Origin: Methanobacterium subterraneum
GTDB taxonomy: Archaea > Methanobacteriota > Methanobacteria > Methanobacteriales > Methanobacteriaceae
Direction: 5' to 3'
Assembly: GCF_002813695.1 (NCBI RefSeq)
Contig: NZ_CP017768.1
Span: forward strand, 930,001 to 994,000
DNA length: 64,000 nt
Part shown: positions 1 through 11,037 of the stretch, piece by piece
How positions within the stretch are numbered: the first letter of the stretch is position 1
How the letters are laid out: every line of letters begins with the position of its first letter
Notes under the pieces: model-generated
The model's input: only the letters and a program-made list of their open reading frames with translations
What the model was told of the DNA's origin: nothing
The model's database searches: none
Made by a program: the position numbers and the translations under genes

Positions 1-1695
<1,695 letters not shown>

Positions 1696-1777
1696 CACCT
1701 TTACATGTAGAATCAATGACCCATTACAAATAAATCACAACGAAAAGTTGATTGATGATGTTTAATTGGTGATTAAT

Positions 1778-3154
1778 GTGGAATTAAAGGTAGAACAGGC
1801 CAGTGAAATAAAAGGAGTGGTTAAGGCACCTCCATCAAAAAGTTACACCCACCGGGCTCTTATGGTGGCCTGCTTGGCAGAGGGTGAGTCCCGCCTGCAG
1901 GATCCCCTCTATTCAGCCGACACCATGGCCACTCTCGAGGCCTGCCAGGCCCTGGGGTGTGAAGTTGAAGTAGGGGATGACCATTGCATTGTCCAGGGCA
2001 CTGGTGGAGATCTTGAAACTCCCGGGGATGTTTTGGACCTTAAAAACAGTGGAACCACCCTCCGTTTTCTTACGACCATGACCGGTCTAACCCCAGGTTG
2101 CACCGTGCTCACTGGTGATGATTCCCTGCGGGGAAGACCCATGCAGGACCTGTTAGATTCCCTCAGTATGCTTGGAGTTAAGGCCTACTCCACCCGTAAT
2201 AATGGCCTGCCACCAATGGTTATAACCAGTGGTTTTCCTGGGGGTAGAAGTGAGATTAAGGGAGATGTTAGTTCACAGTACATCTCTTCCATCCTGCTTT
2301 CAGCTCCCTACGCCCAGAATCCGGTTGATCTTCAGGTGATTGGAGATTTCAAAAGCAGACCATACGTGGAGATGACCCTGGACATAATGGATAAATTCGG
2401 GGTGTACTGCCAGCAGAGACCTGGAAATCAGTTCCATCTAGAAAAACAAACATACCAAGCCAGGGATTACACCATAGAAGGAGATTATTCTTCAGCATCC
2501 TACTTATTAGGTGCTGCTGCCCTTTTAGAGGGAGAGATAACTGTTCAAAACCTTTTCAAAGGCTCTAAACAGGGTGATAAGATAATAGTGGATATCCTGG
2601 AAAATATGGGTGCTAATCTTATTGTAAAGGAAGATCAGGTTACAGTGAAGGGAACTCTGGAACCGGATAAAAGTATTAAATCCCGGAATGATAAGTCATC
2701 TAGATCTGGAATTGATGATTCTACAAAATCCAGTAATGTTACCGGTGATCTTCTGTTCACAAGCAACCTCCAGGGAATAGAGGTGAACCTGGAAAATTCA
2801 CCTGATCTTTTACCTACAGTTGCTGCCCTGGCAGCAGTGTCCCAGGGAACCAGCCATATAATGGGAGTTGAACACGCCCGTTACAAAGAGACGGATCGGG
2901 TGCATACCATGGCCCTGGAACTGAGTAAACTAGGTGTTCAGTTAAAAGAAGAACCAGACGGCCTCATTATCAGGGGAGGAGCTCATGGTGGTGAAGTGGA
3001 AAGTCACAGTGATCATCGTCTGGTTATGGCCCTAACCCTGGTGGGACTCCTCACTGGAGATATGCGTATCAAAAATGCAGCTTCACACCAAGTGTCTTTT
3101 CCCAATTTCCCCCAGGTGATGATGGGTTTGGGATGCCCTGTGGAAATCATTTAG
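1778..3154 (+). CDS. aroA: 3-phosphoshikimate 1-carboxyvinyltransferase (EPSP synthase)
   Basis: The enzyme transfers enolpyruvate from PEP to shikimate-3-phosphate, the sixth step of the shikimate pathway. Family motifs are clear: PPSKSYTHR near the N-terminus (substrate-binding Lys), the NSGTTLRF segment (counterpart of the NAGT loop), GRPM, the catalytic Asp in [15 protein letters not shown], and [12 protein letters not shown] chose GTG 1778 because GGTGAT at 1768-1773 is an excellent Shine-Dalgarno match 4 bases upstream. TTG 1766 and GTG 1769 are in frame but overlap that motif. An unusual Ser/Lys/Asp-rich insertion ([13 protein letters not shown] and following) sits between two strands of domain II, around residues 297-320. 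Confidence 0.95.
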   Translation: MELKVEQASEIKGVVKAPPSKSYTHRALMVACLAEGESRLQDPLYSADTMATLEACQALGCEVEVGDDHCIVQGTGGDLETPGDVLDLKNSGTTLRFLTTMTGLTPGCTVLTGDDSLRGRPMQDLLDSLSMLGVKAYSTRNNGLPPMVITSGFPGGRSEIKGDVSSQYISSILLSAPYAQNPVDLQVIGDFKSRPYVEMTLDIMDKFGVYCQQRPGNQFHLEKQTYQARDYTIEGDYSSASYLLGAAALLEGEITVQNLFKGSKQGDKIIVDILENMGANLIVKEDQVTVKGTLEPDKSIKSRNDKSSRSGIDDSTKSSNVTGDLLFTSNLQGIEVNLENSPDLLPTVAALAAVSQGTSHIMGVEHARYKETDRVHTMALELSKLGVQLKEEPDGLIIRGGAHGGEVESHSDHRLVMALTLVGLLTGDMRIKNAASHQVSFPNFPQVMMGLGCPVEII

Positions 3155-3336
3155 AACCAGTCAATGTTTTCCATTTAAAAAAATAGAAAAAAGTAAGGTA
3201 TACTGGAATAGTTTAATAAAAGATATTTATTAAATAAGATAATAACTTAATACTTGTAAGGGATAGGTAATATGCACTGAGGTTAATAGAAGATTTGAAT
3301 ATTTATGTAACATTGGAATATTAGCAGGCGGTTAAA

Positions 3337-3798
3337 ATGAAACTTAGCAATGAAACCAAAATTGTGGTTCTAGGAGCTTATAACTCAGGGAAAACCACAA
3401 CCTTAGAACAGATATGTTATAACAGGGCCAAAGTTGAGTACAATGGAACCACCACAGCCCTGGATTACGGTAGCACCATGATCAATGGGGAAAAGGTGCA
3501 CTTTTTCGGAACCCCCGGTCAGGAACGCTTCCGCTTCATGCGCAGGATACTCTCAGAGGGCCTGGATGGAGCTATACTGGTGGTGGATAACAGTAAGGGA
3601 ATCACCTCTACTGATCAGGAAATTCTAGGACGTTTAAAAGAATTCAAGGTCCCCTATGTTGTTTTCTCTAATAAACAGGATCTGAACTCCAACAACCTGG
3701 AAATAGATTCTGATGCCCCTGTAATTCCAACCATAGCCCAGGATGGAGAGGGGATCCTGGATGGGGTGGAAACACTTCTGGAAATAATTAAATCATAA
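3337..3798 (+). CDS. Small Ras-like GTPase (MglA/COG2229-like)
   Basis: A 153-residue single-domain P-loop GTPase. Visible motifs are G1 GAYNSGKT (residues 13-20), G3 GTPGQERF with an RxMRR segment after it, and G4 NKQD (SNKQDL) for guanine specificity. There is no signal peptide or membrane segment, so it should be cytosolic. Relatives in archaea and bacteria act as molecular switches, often beside roadblock/LC7 regulators, but no roadblock gene is adjacent here. It stands alone between two AT-rich gaps and probably has its own promoter; GGCGG just before the ATG can serve as a weak ribosome-binding site. The cellular role cannot be read from the sequence. Confidence 0.85.
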   Translation: MKLSNETKIVVLGAYNSGKTTTLEQICYNRAKVEYNGTTTALDYGSTMINGEKVHFFGTPGQERFRFMRRILSEGLDGAILVVDNSKGITSTDQEILGRLKEFKVPYVVFSNKQDLNSNNLEIDSDAPVIPTIAQDGEGILDGVETLLEIIKS

Positions 3799-4202
3799 AT
3801 AAGAAGATAAATCACATCATACCTAAGATTTATCAATTATATATATTTTTACCTCTCCTTATCTATCTTTTTAACCTGATTAATTCTAAGATTTATCAAC
3901 CACACTTAATAAGGAAACATTTTTACCACTTATGATTCTATTTAGTCAATTATTAAAGAGGGATTATTTACATGGAATAATCAAACTTTATGAGTGAAAT
4001 TATTCAACTTCAATGTAAAAGTAATTCAACTTGGTGTGTGAAGTCTTTATTAGTAAATTTCTCAGCCCAGTTTTTCTAATTTGCAATGATTTTCTAATTT
4101 GCAAATGAAAGTTTGGGAAAAATGTTTGAATCAATTTAGGATAGCAAATTTAGGATAGCAAATTGCATATAAATTATTAAAAACTTTAAAAGGATAAAGA
4201 AA
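3799..4202 (+). repeat. AT-rich intergenic stretch with short tandem repeats
   Basis: No gene is visible. It holds a 14-bp tandem duplication (AATTTAGGATAGCA at 4133-4146 and 4147-4160, plus a partial third copy), a near duplication of TTTCTAATTTGCAAATGA around 4073-4108, and two copies of a T(A)ATTCAACTT phrase around 4003-4034. The spaced GAATAAT / ATTATTC pair near 3975-4005 could form a weak hairpin. The 14-bp repeat lies 40-70 bp before the endonuclease III start, where the promoter is expected. Confidence 0.6.
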
Positions 4203-4832
4203 ATGGATCTTAGAGAACGTATTGACCTGATTATGGAAAGTCTGCAGCAGCAGTACGATCTAAGGGTATTTGAAGATAGAGACCCATACCGGGTGCTTAT
4301 AAGGACCATTTTGTCCCAGAGAACACGGGACGATAACACTGACCGGGCCTCAGCACAACTTTTCTCAAAATATCATACCATGACTGAGATTGCCCAGGCA
4401 GACCCGGCTGAACTGGAGCCCCTCATCCGTCCGGCTGGTTTTTACCATGTTAAGGCCAAGAGGATAGTTGAAGTATCCCGCAAACTTCTGGATGAATTTA
4501 AGGGCCAGGTGCCGGAGGATATGAAGGGCCTCCTGGAACTACCGGGAGTGGGAAGAAAAACCGCCAACTGTGTGCTGGTTTACGGTTTCCAGAAACCTGC
4601 CATTCCAGTGGATGTGCATGTCCACAGGATAAGTAACCGACTGGGACTGGTTGACACCAAAAACCCGGAAGAAACTGAATTGGAACTTGAAAAAATAGTT
4701 CCCAGGGAGTACTGGATAGAACTTAACGATCTCATGGTGCAGTTCGGACAGAATATCTGCCGCCCCCAGTCACCAAGACACCAGGAATGCCCCCTAAATG
4801 AAATCTGCGATTACTACCAGAACCTCGAGTAA
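4203..4832 (+). CDS. nth: Endonuclease III-type DNA glycosylase/AP lyase
   Basis: Base-excision repair enzyme of 209 residues that removes oxidised pyrimidines and cleaves at abasic sites. The helix-hairpin-helix LPGVGRKTA carries the catalytic Lys, and the catalytic Asp is in PVDVHVHR. The usual C-terminal iron-sulphur loop C-X6-C-X2-C-X5-C is present but its second ligand is His: C-X6-H-X2-C-X5-C (codon CAC within 4761-4830). The other three Cys are intact. Start is the ATG at 4203, with only a weak AAAGGA upstream. Length fits the family (about 210). It stands alone between AT-rich gaps. Confidence 0.93.
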   Translation: MDLRERIDLIMESLQQQYDLRVFEDRDPYRVLIRTILSQRTRDDNTDRASAQLFSKYHTMTEIAQADPAELEPLIRPAGFYHVKAKRIVEVSRKLLDEFKGQVPEDMKGLLELPGVGRKTANCVLVYGFQKPAIPVDVHVHRISNRLGLVDTKNPEETELELEKIVPREYWIELNDLMVQFGQNICRPQSPRHQECPLNEICDYYQNLE

Positions 4833-5487
4833 AAACCTTTAACAGAATATTCCCTCAAAAACCAGCACAGAGAATAAAAACTTTAAAAAGAGAACAAACA
4901 CTGTAAAAGGACAATGATCAATTGTAACAAAATAATGCACACCGCAATATTTTAATGTAAAATATCAAAGTTACACTGGGATAGGTAATAACCCAACCAC
5001 CAAATAGAATGTAATTATATGAAAATTTAACTCACACTTTACCTATGAATGTAATAATCCAACTTCAAGCCAGAGATTTTAAACGAATATTTTAAACCCA
5101 AAATATTCACTATTAACAATATTAAAGTGATTATATTATTTTTTAAAGATATAACTGAAGTTGAATTAAAAATAGAGTATTTCAATAATAGTTAGGTCTT
5201 TTAGATATCATAGATACCCATCATTTAAGATATAACAAATTATAACATACTTCCAGTTAATAAACCTCTCCTATAACTTTAATTATACTATGTCCCCACA
5301 TAATATAATTATATTTGGCCTTCTTTGGGAGATTATCCTGTTTTGTGAGTGTTGCTTACATTTACGGCCATTTAGTCCACTGAAGTTTTTATGTTACTTT
5401 CAAAAGAAAACTTATTTACATAATACTTGAAAATAGTTTAGTACATGGTAAAATTAATAATAAAATTTTATTTGTGGAAGTGAACCT
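4833..5487. other. Gene-free AT-rich interval
   Basis: About 650 bp with stop codons in all frames and no tRNA-like or strongly folded element that I can see. A phrase near 5050 (AATCCAACTTCAAG) resembles the ATTCAACTTCAATG phrase near 4005, hinting at a dispersed short motif. The last 100 bp, AT-rich, should hold the promoter of the gene at 5488. Confidence 0.5.
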
Positions 5488-5982
5488 ATGGAAACCAAAT
5501 ATTTAGTGGGAGTTTTAGTATTGATTGTGGCTATTAGTGGCGCCACTGCCTGTAGTTTTTTGTTACCATCAAGTAATCCCTTGCAGAATAATGCTGCCAC
5601 ATCGGTAAGTAGCCCTGTGGCTGGAAATGACTCTGGAACACAGGAACAAACACAAAAACCGGCCAATAACCAGAAAACTGTGCAGGCTCAGAAAGTCACC
5701 TGCACCAAGTGCGGTGGAAGTGGTGTGCTCAAATGCACCAGTTGCGGTGGAAGTGGCAAGCTTAAAGGATCATGCGTCACCTGTGGTGGGGATGGGAAAG
5801 TTTACATAGATGGGAAAGGTGTTTCTAACCCCAATGTAATACATGTTGTTGCGGTTCTAGCATGTCATGAAGAAACCTGTTCTGCCTGTGGAGGAACCGG
5901 TGGAATTAAAACCACATGCACCAAGTGTGGTGGGGATGGGAAAATAAGCTGTCCTGCCTGTGGTGGGGATGGATATACATAA
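5488..5982 (+). CDS. Exported DnaJ-type cysteine-rich (zinc-finger) protein
   Basis: A 164-residue protein with a hydrophobic N-terminus (residues 5-19) ending in ATAC, which could be a lipobox with Cys22, followed by a polar Ser/Asn/Gln linker. The C-terminal part has six CxxCGGxG motifs (CTKCGGSG, CTSCGGSG, CVTCGGDG, CSACGGTG, CTKCGGDG, CPACGGDG), the zinc-binding repeat of the DnaJ/Hsp40 cysteine-rich domain, but there is no J domain and no substrate-binding domain. In DnaJ these fingers help bind unfolded protein and have disulphide activity; outside the membrane a thiol or metal-related role is possible. Function is unknown; the export call rests on the N-terminus only. Confidence 0.8.
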   Translation: METKYLVGVLVLIVAISGATACSFLLPSSNPLQNNAATSVSSPVAGNDSGTQEQTQKPANNQKTVQAQKVTCTKCGGSGVLKCTSCGGSGKLKGSCVTCGGDGKVYIDGKGVSNPNVIHVVAVLACHEETCSACGGTGGIKTTCTKCGGDGKISCPACGGDGYT

Positions 5983-6288
5983 TTGGATTGGATAAAAACT
6001 TTATTTAAATAATCCTTTGTTTTTAACTAGTTCCTAATTCCTTTTTTTTAGTCTAAAAAAATGACTCCATTTAATAGAATGATTATAATCAATTCCTGAT
6101 TATAGAAAATACATCCTGCAATAATAATACAATATTTGCCCATAGTACTAATTTTAACTGTTCTAATTAGTATACTAAGAACAATGGTTATTAAGTAATT
6201 ACTACTAAAAATAGTTAGGGAAGTAAATGTTATATTAAGAATCAAATGTAAATTAGTTAAAACTCGAAAACCGTTATTACCAAGATTC
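5983..6288. other. AT-rich gap with T-run terminator and promoter of the next gene
   Basis: No gene seen. A T-rich run at about 6040-6051 (CCTTTTTTTTAG) follows the upstream gene and fits an archaeal oligo-T terminator. The rest is very AT-rich and should contain the promoter for the regulator at 6289. Confidence 0.4.
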
Positions 6289-7131
6289 GTGGGGGCGATT
6301 TATATTACTGTTAACTATCTTGATGTTTATACTGAAACAAAGGACCTATTAAAATACACTTCCAGTTCTGCAGTTAGAGTTAAAATCCTTATCTGCCTCA
6401 GTGAAGGCCATGGAACCATGAGCGCACTGAAAAAAGAAACAGGAATCACCAGTTCCACCATATCCCATAACCTCAGTGATCTGGAAAAAAGGAAGATAAG
6501 CACCAAGAAAGGTGAAAAATATTCTTTAACACCCCTTGGTAAAATAATCACCATTAATCTTATTGAATATATAAAAACCAATGCTGCAGTGAGTAAATTC
6601 CAGAGATTGTGGATGGGTCATGATCTAAGCTGTATACCCCTCCACTTAATAAAGAGGATCGGAGATCTTCACAACTCAGTACTGGTTGAATCAGAATCAG
6701 GGGAAATTTACAAACCCCATGAAACATATCAAAAGATAATATCAGGATCCAAATATATTAAAGGGGTTTCACCTATTTTCCGTTTCGATTACATTGGTTT
6801 ATACCAGAAATTGGTGGTTGAACACGATATAGATGTAGAACTCATACTGACCCAGGAGATAGTTAACCAGACCATGGAGGGTATTGATGGAGATAATTTG
6901 AAGTACCTTCAGGATTTCATGTCCAGGGATAAAGTCAAATTTTGGGTTATTCCAGATGATGTGAATATTGCGTTTACCGTCACTGATAAATATTTATCAT
7001 TGGGCTTATTCCATGAAAATGGAGAATACGATAATACCAAAGATCTGATAAGTGATGATCATGACGCTGTTACCTGGGGTAACCAGCTATTTTACCACTA
7101 TAGAAACCAGGCTGAGAAACTCGAACTATAA
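6289..7131 (+). CDS. FilR1-like winged-helix transcriptional regulator
   Basis: A 280-residue cytosolic regulator. Residues 20-85 form a winged helix (SSAVRVKILICLSEG, SSTISHNLSDLEKR as recognition helix, then a short wing). The C-terminal 170 residues match the FilR1/DUF1724 ligand-sensing domain common in methanogens (LWMGHDLSCIPLHLIKRIGDL, SGSKYIKGVSPIF, WVIPDDVNIAFTVTD, SLGLFHENGEYD). Relatives regulate methanogenesis, lipid or stress genes. The only start in this frame is GTG 6289, with no good ribosome-binding site, so it may be leaderless. The coding end overlaps the UbiA-family gene that follows by about 74 bp, so the two are probably cotranscribed and the regulator may act on that gene. 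Confidence 0.85.
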   Translation: MGAIYITVNYLDVYTETKDLLKYTSSSAVRVKILICLSEGHGTMSALKKETGITSSTISHNLSDLEKRKISTKKGEKYSLTPLGKIITINLIEYIKTNAAVSKFQRLWMGHDLSCIPLHLIKRIGDLHNSVLVESESGEIYKPHETYQKIISGSKYIKGVSPIFRFDYIGLYQKLVVEHDIDVELILTQEIVNQTMEGIDGDNLKYLQDFMSRDKVKFWVIPDDVNIAFTVTDKYLSLGLFHENGEYDNTKDLISDDHDAVTWGNQLFYHYRNQAEKLEL

Positions 7132-7972
7132 ATTTTGGCGAAGTTTACTGGTTATATTAACTTCCAGTTCCATTTTCATTGCCATTAATGGTTGTTTAAA
7201 AACATTTTTCTCTTTTTATTTATATGGGGTCCCTGTTTCCTACCAACTTATAATGGCCACTTTCCTGGTTATATACTCAGTTTACGGTCTAAACAAGATT
7301 ACAGATACTGAAGAAGACCAGTTGAATGCACCGGAAAGATCAAATCTCATCTCCAGTCACCAGAAACTATTCACCTACAGTTCATTTATTGCCTACATCC
7401 TGGCGGTGATTATTGGAATCCTGCATGGATGGCAGGTGATTTTGGTGCTCCTCTTCCCATTACTGGCTGGGGTGATATACAGTATACAGGTCCATCCCCG
7501 TATCCCCCGGTTAAAGGATATATTTGCAGTGAAGAGTCTCGTAGTGGCCCTGAGCTGGACTGTTGGTAACACCTTCCTGCCCCTGGTGAATTATAACAGT
7601 AATCTACTGGTTATGAGTTTGATATTTTATTTTTTCTTCATAAAAAGCTTCATTAACACCGTTCTTTTTGATCTAATGGATGTAGATGGGGATAAGCTCA
7701 CCGGGGCCATGACCATACCAGTGGTTATAGGGGCATCCTGCACCATAAAATTACTACTCCTACTGAACACAACACTATTATTTTTCATTTACCTTGTTAT
7801 GGCCTTTGATTTGTTTTCGGTATTAATCATCCCCTTGATATTCTGTGTAATCTATGGTTACGCCTATATTCTATATTTTTCAGGCACCAAAAACAGGTTA
7901 CAAATGGATATCCTGGTGGATGGTGAATGGATACTGGTAGTATTCATTAGTTTACTGAGCATGGGAATTTAA
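7058..7972 (+). CDS. UbiA-family membrane prenyltransferase
   Basis: An integral membrane protein of about 304 residues with eight or nine hydrophobic segments. The first Asp-rich motif is NKITDTEEDQ (NxxxDxxxD), which binds prenyl diphosphate through Mg2+, and the second is DLMDVDGDK. The family attaches isoprenoid chains to aromatic or lipid acceptors; in archaea this includes ether-lipid synthesis and quinone- or haem-like products, but the acceptor cannot be read here. Start is ATG 7058 (7052 is possible), inside the end of the preceding regulator gene; no later ATG, GTG or TTG fits before the first membrane segment. AGTGATG just upstream could serve as ribosome-binding site. Confidence 0.85.
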   Translation: MMTLLPGVTSYFTTIETRLRNSNYKFWRSLLVILTSSSIFIAINGCLKTFFSFYLYGVPVSYQLIMATFLVIYSVYGLNKITDTEEDQLNAPERSNLISSHQKLFTYSSFIAYILAVIIGILHGWQVILVLLFPLLAGVIYSIQVHPRIPRLKDIFAVKSLVVALSWTVGNTFLPLVNYNSNLLVMSLIFYFFFIKSFINTVLFDLMDVDGDKLTGAMTIPVVIGASCTIKLLLLLNTTLLFFIYLVMAFDLFSVLIIPLIFCVIYGYAYILYFSGTKNRLQMDILVDGEWILVVFISLLSMGI

Positions 7973-8068
7973 GTAATGACATTTAGGTAAGAAATGAGTT
8001 TAGGTAATAAGTGAGAGTCCTAATTAAAAAGTAGAAGTTTGCTTCTTTAAAAAATGGGTTATTGGAAT

Positions 8069-9061
8069 TTATTCCTTAAATTTTATCCGGAAGGTGGTTC
8101 CCTGCTTGCTTATCAGTTCCAGTTCTCCCTGGATCTGGGAGGTGAGACTGCTCACCAGTAACATTCCCAGACTGTCACTTTTTACCACATCAAAATCATC
8201 TGGTATTCCAATTCCATCATCAATGACCTCCAGCACGTATTCATCACCTTCAAGGTGGAAGTTTATCTTTATTGTTCCCTCCTGATCATCAGGAAATGCA
8301 TATTTAAGGCTGTTAGTCACCAGTTCATTGATTATTAGTCCCAGGGGCACTGCACTATCCACATCCATCTTAACATCCGAAACATCCATCTGGAGCTGGA
8401 CCCGCCCCCTGCTGGTACGGTAGGTATCAAAAATATCCCGGGTAAGTGATCGAAGGTAATCCGGAAAATCAATGTTCTTAACATCCCCTGATCTGTACAG
8501 TCGCTCGTGGATAAGTGCCATGGATTTAGCCCTACTCTGACTTTCTCTGAATATCTCCCGGGTTTCTTCATCCTTAATGTACCTGGACTGTAGACTCAGG
8601 AGACTGGAAATGATCATCAGATTGTTTTTAACCCGGTGGTGAATTTCCTTCATCAGCATCTCCTTATCCTGCAGGAGCTGGTTAACCTGCACCGAAAGTC
8701 GGCGGGTCTGTAGAAGAACCCTTACCCTGGATTGCAGTACCATTTTTGTAATGGGGACCGTGATAACTTCATCAAAACTACTCCAAACATCATTTTTAAC
8801 CTTTAAAAGATCATTAGGAGAAGTAACCAGGAGATAGGGGAGGAAAAGAGGTTTATCTTTCTCTTTCCTGGTTTTAACCTGGTCTTTGATAGGGGCCCAT
8901 GAAGGTAAGTCCATGATAACCATACTCAGACTATCAGGAGAATCCTCTGAAATGTCTGATTCATCATATATTATATTGTAATCCTTACCAAGAAGCTGTC
9001 CAACCATTTCACTGTTTTTATGGTTAACCATGGATATTAAGATGGTTTCTGATGATTCCAT
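8069..9061 (-). CDS. Histidine kinase with N-terminal receiver-like domain
   Basis: A soluble 330-residue sensor kinase. The N-terminal 125 residues look like a degenerate receiver: MVNHKN stands where the acidic pair should be, an Asp remains in VIMDLP, and the conserved Lys is lost (VITVPI). A short coiled coil (SVQVNQLLQDKEM) leads to a HisKA_2 domain with phosphoacceptor motif EIHHRVKNNL, and a HATPase_c domain with N box (NELVTNSLKYAF), G1 (DDGIGIP) and a weak G2 (SLGMLLV). It follows a receiver gene and a KaiC-like gene on the same strand (gap 135 bp), so the three probably form one signalling unit. Stand-alone sensing must use the pseudo-receiver, as there is no membrane segment or PAS domain. 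Confidence 0.9.
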   Translation of the reverse strand: MESSETILISMVNHKNSEMVGQLLGKDYNIIYDESDISEDSPDSLSMVIMDLPSWAPIKDQVKTRKEKDKPLFLPYLLVTSPNDLLKVKNDVWSSFDEVITVPITKMVLQSRVRVLLQTRRLSVQVNQLLQDKEMLMKEIHHRVKNNLMIISSLLSLQSRYIKDEETREIFRESQSRAKSMALIHERLYRSGDVKNIDFPDYLRSLTRDIFDTYRTSRGRVQLQMDVSDVKMDVDSAVPLGLIINELVTNSLKYAFPDDQEGTIKINFHLEGDEYVLEVIDDGIGIPDDFDVVKSDSLGMLLVSSLTSQIQGELELISKQGTTFRIKFKE

Positions 9062-9196
9062 AGTAATCCCTCATTATAATAAAAGCAATTTTCCCAATAA
9101 AACCTATACTTGTACTTTAGAAATATCAAATTCACCACCCAATTAAACCCCACCCCGCAACAGTGATAAACCCTGGTTGTTAAACCCATATATCTC

Positions 9197-9559
9197 CTAT
9201 TCCTCAATGAAACTTTTTATCAGGAGTAAGAGTTCTTTAACCACCAGTGGCTTTACCAGTACCCCATGAGCTCCATGTATTTTACTCTGTTTCTCCACAG
9301 CCTGCTGGTGCTGGGGGCTTAGTACAAGAAATGGGATTTCCAATACTCTGAGACGTTCACAGGAGTCCCAGATACTCCGGTTGAATCCGGATATGTCCAT
9401 CAGTACCAGGTTTATGGTTCCCTGATTTTCAACCTCTTTGTCCAGTTCTTCAGGACTTAAAACCCCTATAACTTGGTATCCTTCTTCCCCTAAAATTTTA
9501 ATTAAAATGTCCAGGTTCCGCTGATTGCGATTTAAAGCCAGTATTACTGTTTTAGACAT
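9197..9559 (-). CDS. Single-domain response-regulator (receiver) protein, atypical
   Basis: A 120-residue stand-alone receiver domain with no output domain. The fold signature is present: VILALN strand, phosphoacceptor Asp in LVLMDIS, Ser in FLVLSP, and Lys-Pro in GVLVKPL. The N-terminal acidic pair that binds Mg2+ is replaced (LNRN instead of VDDE), so phosphorylation chemistry may be altered. It lies 32 bp after the KaiC-like gene and 135 bp before the histidine kinase on the same strand. A role as a phospho-transfer or protein-interaction partner of that kinase or of KaiC is inferred from position only. Confidence 0.88.
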   Translation of the reverse strand: MSKTVILALNRNQRNLDILIKILGEEGYQVIGVLSPEELDKEVENQGTINLVLMDISGFNRSIWDSCERLRVLEIPFLVLSPQHQQAVEKQSKIHGAHGVLVKPLVVKELLLLIKSFIEE

Positions 9560-9591
9560 TTAAATCATACCCCCAAGGTAACCTAGCATTC

Positions 9592-11037
9592 CTAGTTTTT
9601 GATGTTTTCCGGGGTGCCGCTTAGTATTCCACGAATATCCTTGAGTGGAGGTCCCACCCGGATACCGTACTGGGTGATGCGTACTTCCCGGAGGCTTTTC
9701 TCAAAGTCGCTTAAACGTTTTTTAAGCACACCAATAGATTTGCGTAGTTCTCCGCTGGTTTCAAAATATCTGAGGAACATTATATTATCAGCCAGGTAGC
9801 TGATACCAATTTCAGTTACTTTTATTTCTCCACTGATGTTTTCCACTTCGTTTATGAGTATAACCGTGACACCAGAGCGGGTGAGGTACTTGGCCATGGC
9901 ATGGAGATTACTCACTGGATCCTTCCCACGGAGGGAGAGAGTGTAACCGGAGGTGCTGTCGATCATCACGATCTTGGAGTCATTCCCATCAACTTCCTTA
10001 CGCACCAGCTGGGCGAATTCCTCAGGAGAGTAACGTAAGGGTTCCACTGGAACCACCGCGAGCATACCCGTCTTTATCATGCTTTTGATTGGTATGTTAA
10101 TGGATTCACACCGGTTGATCAGGTTTTCCTTACTTTCTTCAAAGGTGTAAACCACGGAACGTTCCCCCCGGCCGGCAGCTTCCTTCATGAACTGTATTCC
10201 CACTGTGGTTTTACCCACCCCACTGGGTCCGCTGATTATAGTGGTGGTACCCCGTTCAATACCACCATGAAGTAGTTCATCTATCTCAGGAACACCAGAA
10301 GATATGGTTTCCTGGATGAATTCCCTTTCAGTAACCACTGGTCGCAATCGAGGATAAATTTTAACACCCTGACGAGTGATGCGCATGGAATGAAAACCAA
10401 ACCTGAACCCAGAACCTCTGAATTTACTCACCGCTAAACTACGGCCATCCTTGAAGAAATCCAGGTTTATGATACCATCACACATGAACTGGAGATCGTC
10501 ATCAGGGTCATGGTCACTGAATTCAGAGGTGAATAGGACTGTGGCTCCATTATCTGTTAAAAAGCGGAGGAATGAAAGGGCCTGTTTTCGGAACTGGAAT
10601 TCATCGGTGGATAAATACCGGAACTGGGTGATAGGGTCCAGGAAAACACGGACTGGTTTCAGGGATTGTACTTTTTCAGTTATTTGAGAGGTGGTTGTTT
10701 CCCTTTCAACTTCTGCTGGGGAAAATATGTCATAAGCCTCCTGTTTGGCGAAGAAATCTTCATCAGGACTAAGATCCAGGAAGTTAATACCTTCAGTTTC
10801 AAAGCCCATATTCCTGGCATTGCTTATTACCTGGGCGGTAGGCTCCCCCATATTGATGAACAGGACTTTTTCATTATTTTTAACACCCTCGGTTAAAAAG
10901 TGCATCCCCAGGGCTGTTTTTCCAGTTCCTGGTAACCCCCTTAATAGGTATGAGCGTCGGGGTACGAATCCCCCCATTAATATTTCGTCAAAACCAGGAA
11001 TTCCACTTGATAATCTTTCCATTTTCTTGCTGGACAT
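9592..11037 (-). CDS. KaiC-like double-domain RecA-superfamily ATPase
   Basis: A 481-residue protein made of two tandem KaiC domains. The first has Walker A GLPGTGKT (residues 34-41) and Walker B VRVFLDP; the second has Walker A GPSGVGKT (about residue 270) and Walker B KIVMIDS. In cyanobacteria KaiC is the clock ATPase/autokinase, but archaeal members have no KaiA or KaiB partners and are thought to be signalling ATPases. The start codon overlaps the stop of a small upstream reading frame (TAATG), with GGGGTGA as a strong ribosome-binding site 5 bases before. It is followed by a receiver and a histidine kinase, pointing to a phosphorelay-linked role. Confidence 0.92.
   Translation of the reverse strand: MSSKKMERLSSGIPGFDEILMGGFVPRRSYLLRGLPGTGKTALGMHFLTEGVKNNEKVLFINMGEPTAQVISNARNMGFETEGINFLDLSPDEDFFAKQEAYDIFSPAEVERETTTSQITEKVQSLKPVRVFLDPITQFRYLSTDEFQFRKQALSFLRFLTDNGATVLFTSEFSDHDPDDDLQFMCDGIINLDFFKDGRSLAVSKFRGSGFRFGFHSMRITRQGVKIYPRLRPVVTEREFIQETISSGVPEIDELLHGGIERGTTTIISGPSGVGKTTVGIQFMKEAAGRGERSVVYTFEESKENLINRCESINIPIKSMIKTGMLAVVPVEPLRYSPEEFAQLVRKEVDGNDSKIVMIDSTSGYTLSLRGKDPVSNLHAMAKYLTRSGVTVILINEVENISGEIKVTEIGISYLADNIMFLRYFETSGELRKSIGVLKKRLSDFEKSLREVRITQYGIRVGPPLKDIRGILSGTPENIKN

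Noticed and set aside
6048..6245. 65-residue minus-strand frame in the gap before the FilR1-like gene
   Set aside because: Very AT-rich, composed of Ile/Leu/Thr without a ribosome-binding site; looks like chance.
9592..11037. True circadian clock locus
   Set aside because: No kaiA or kaiB genes; archaeal KaiC-like proteins are general RecA-type ATPases.
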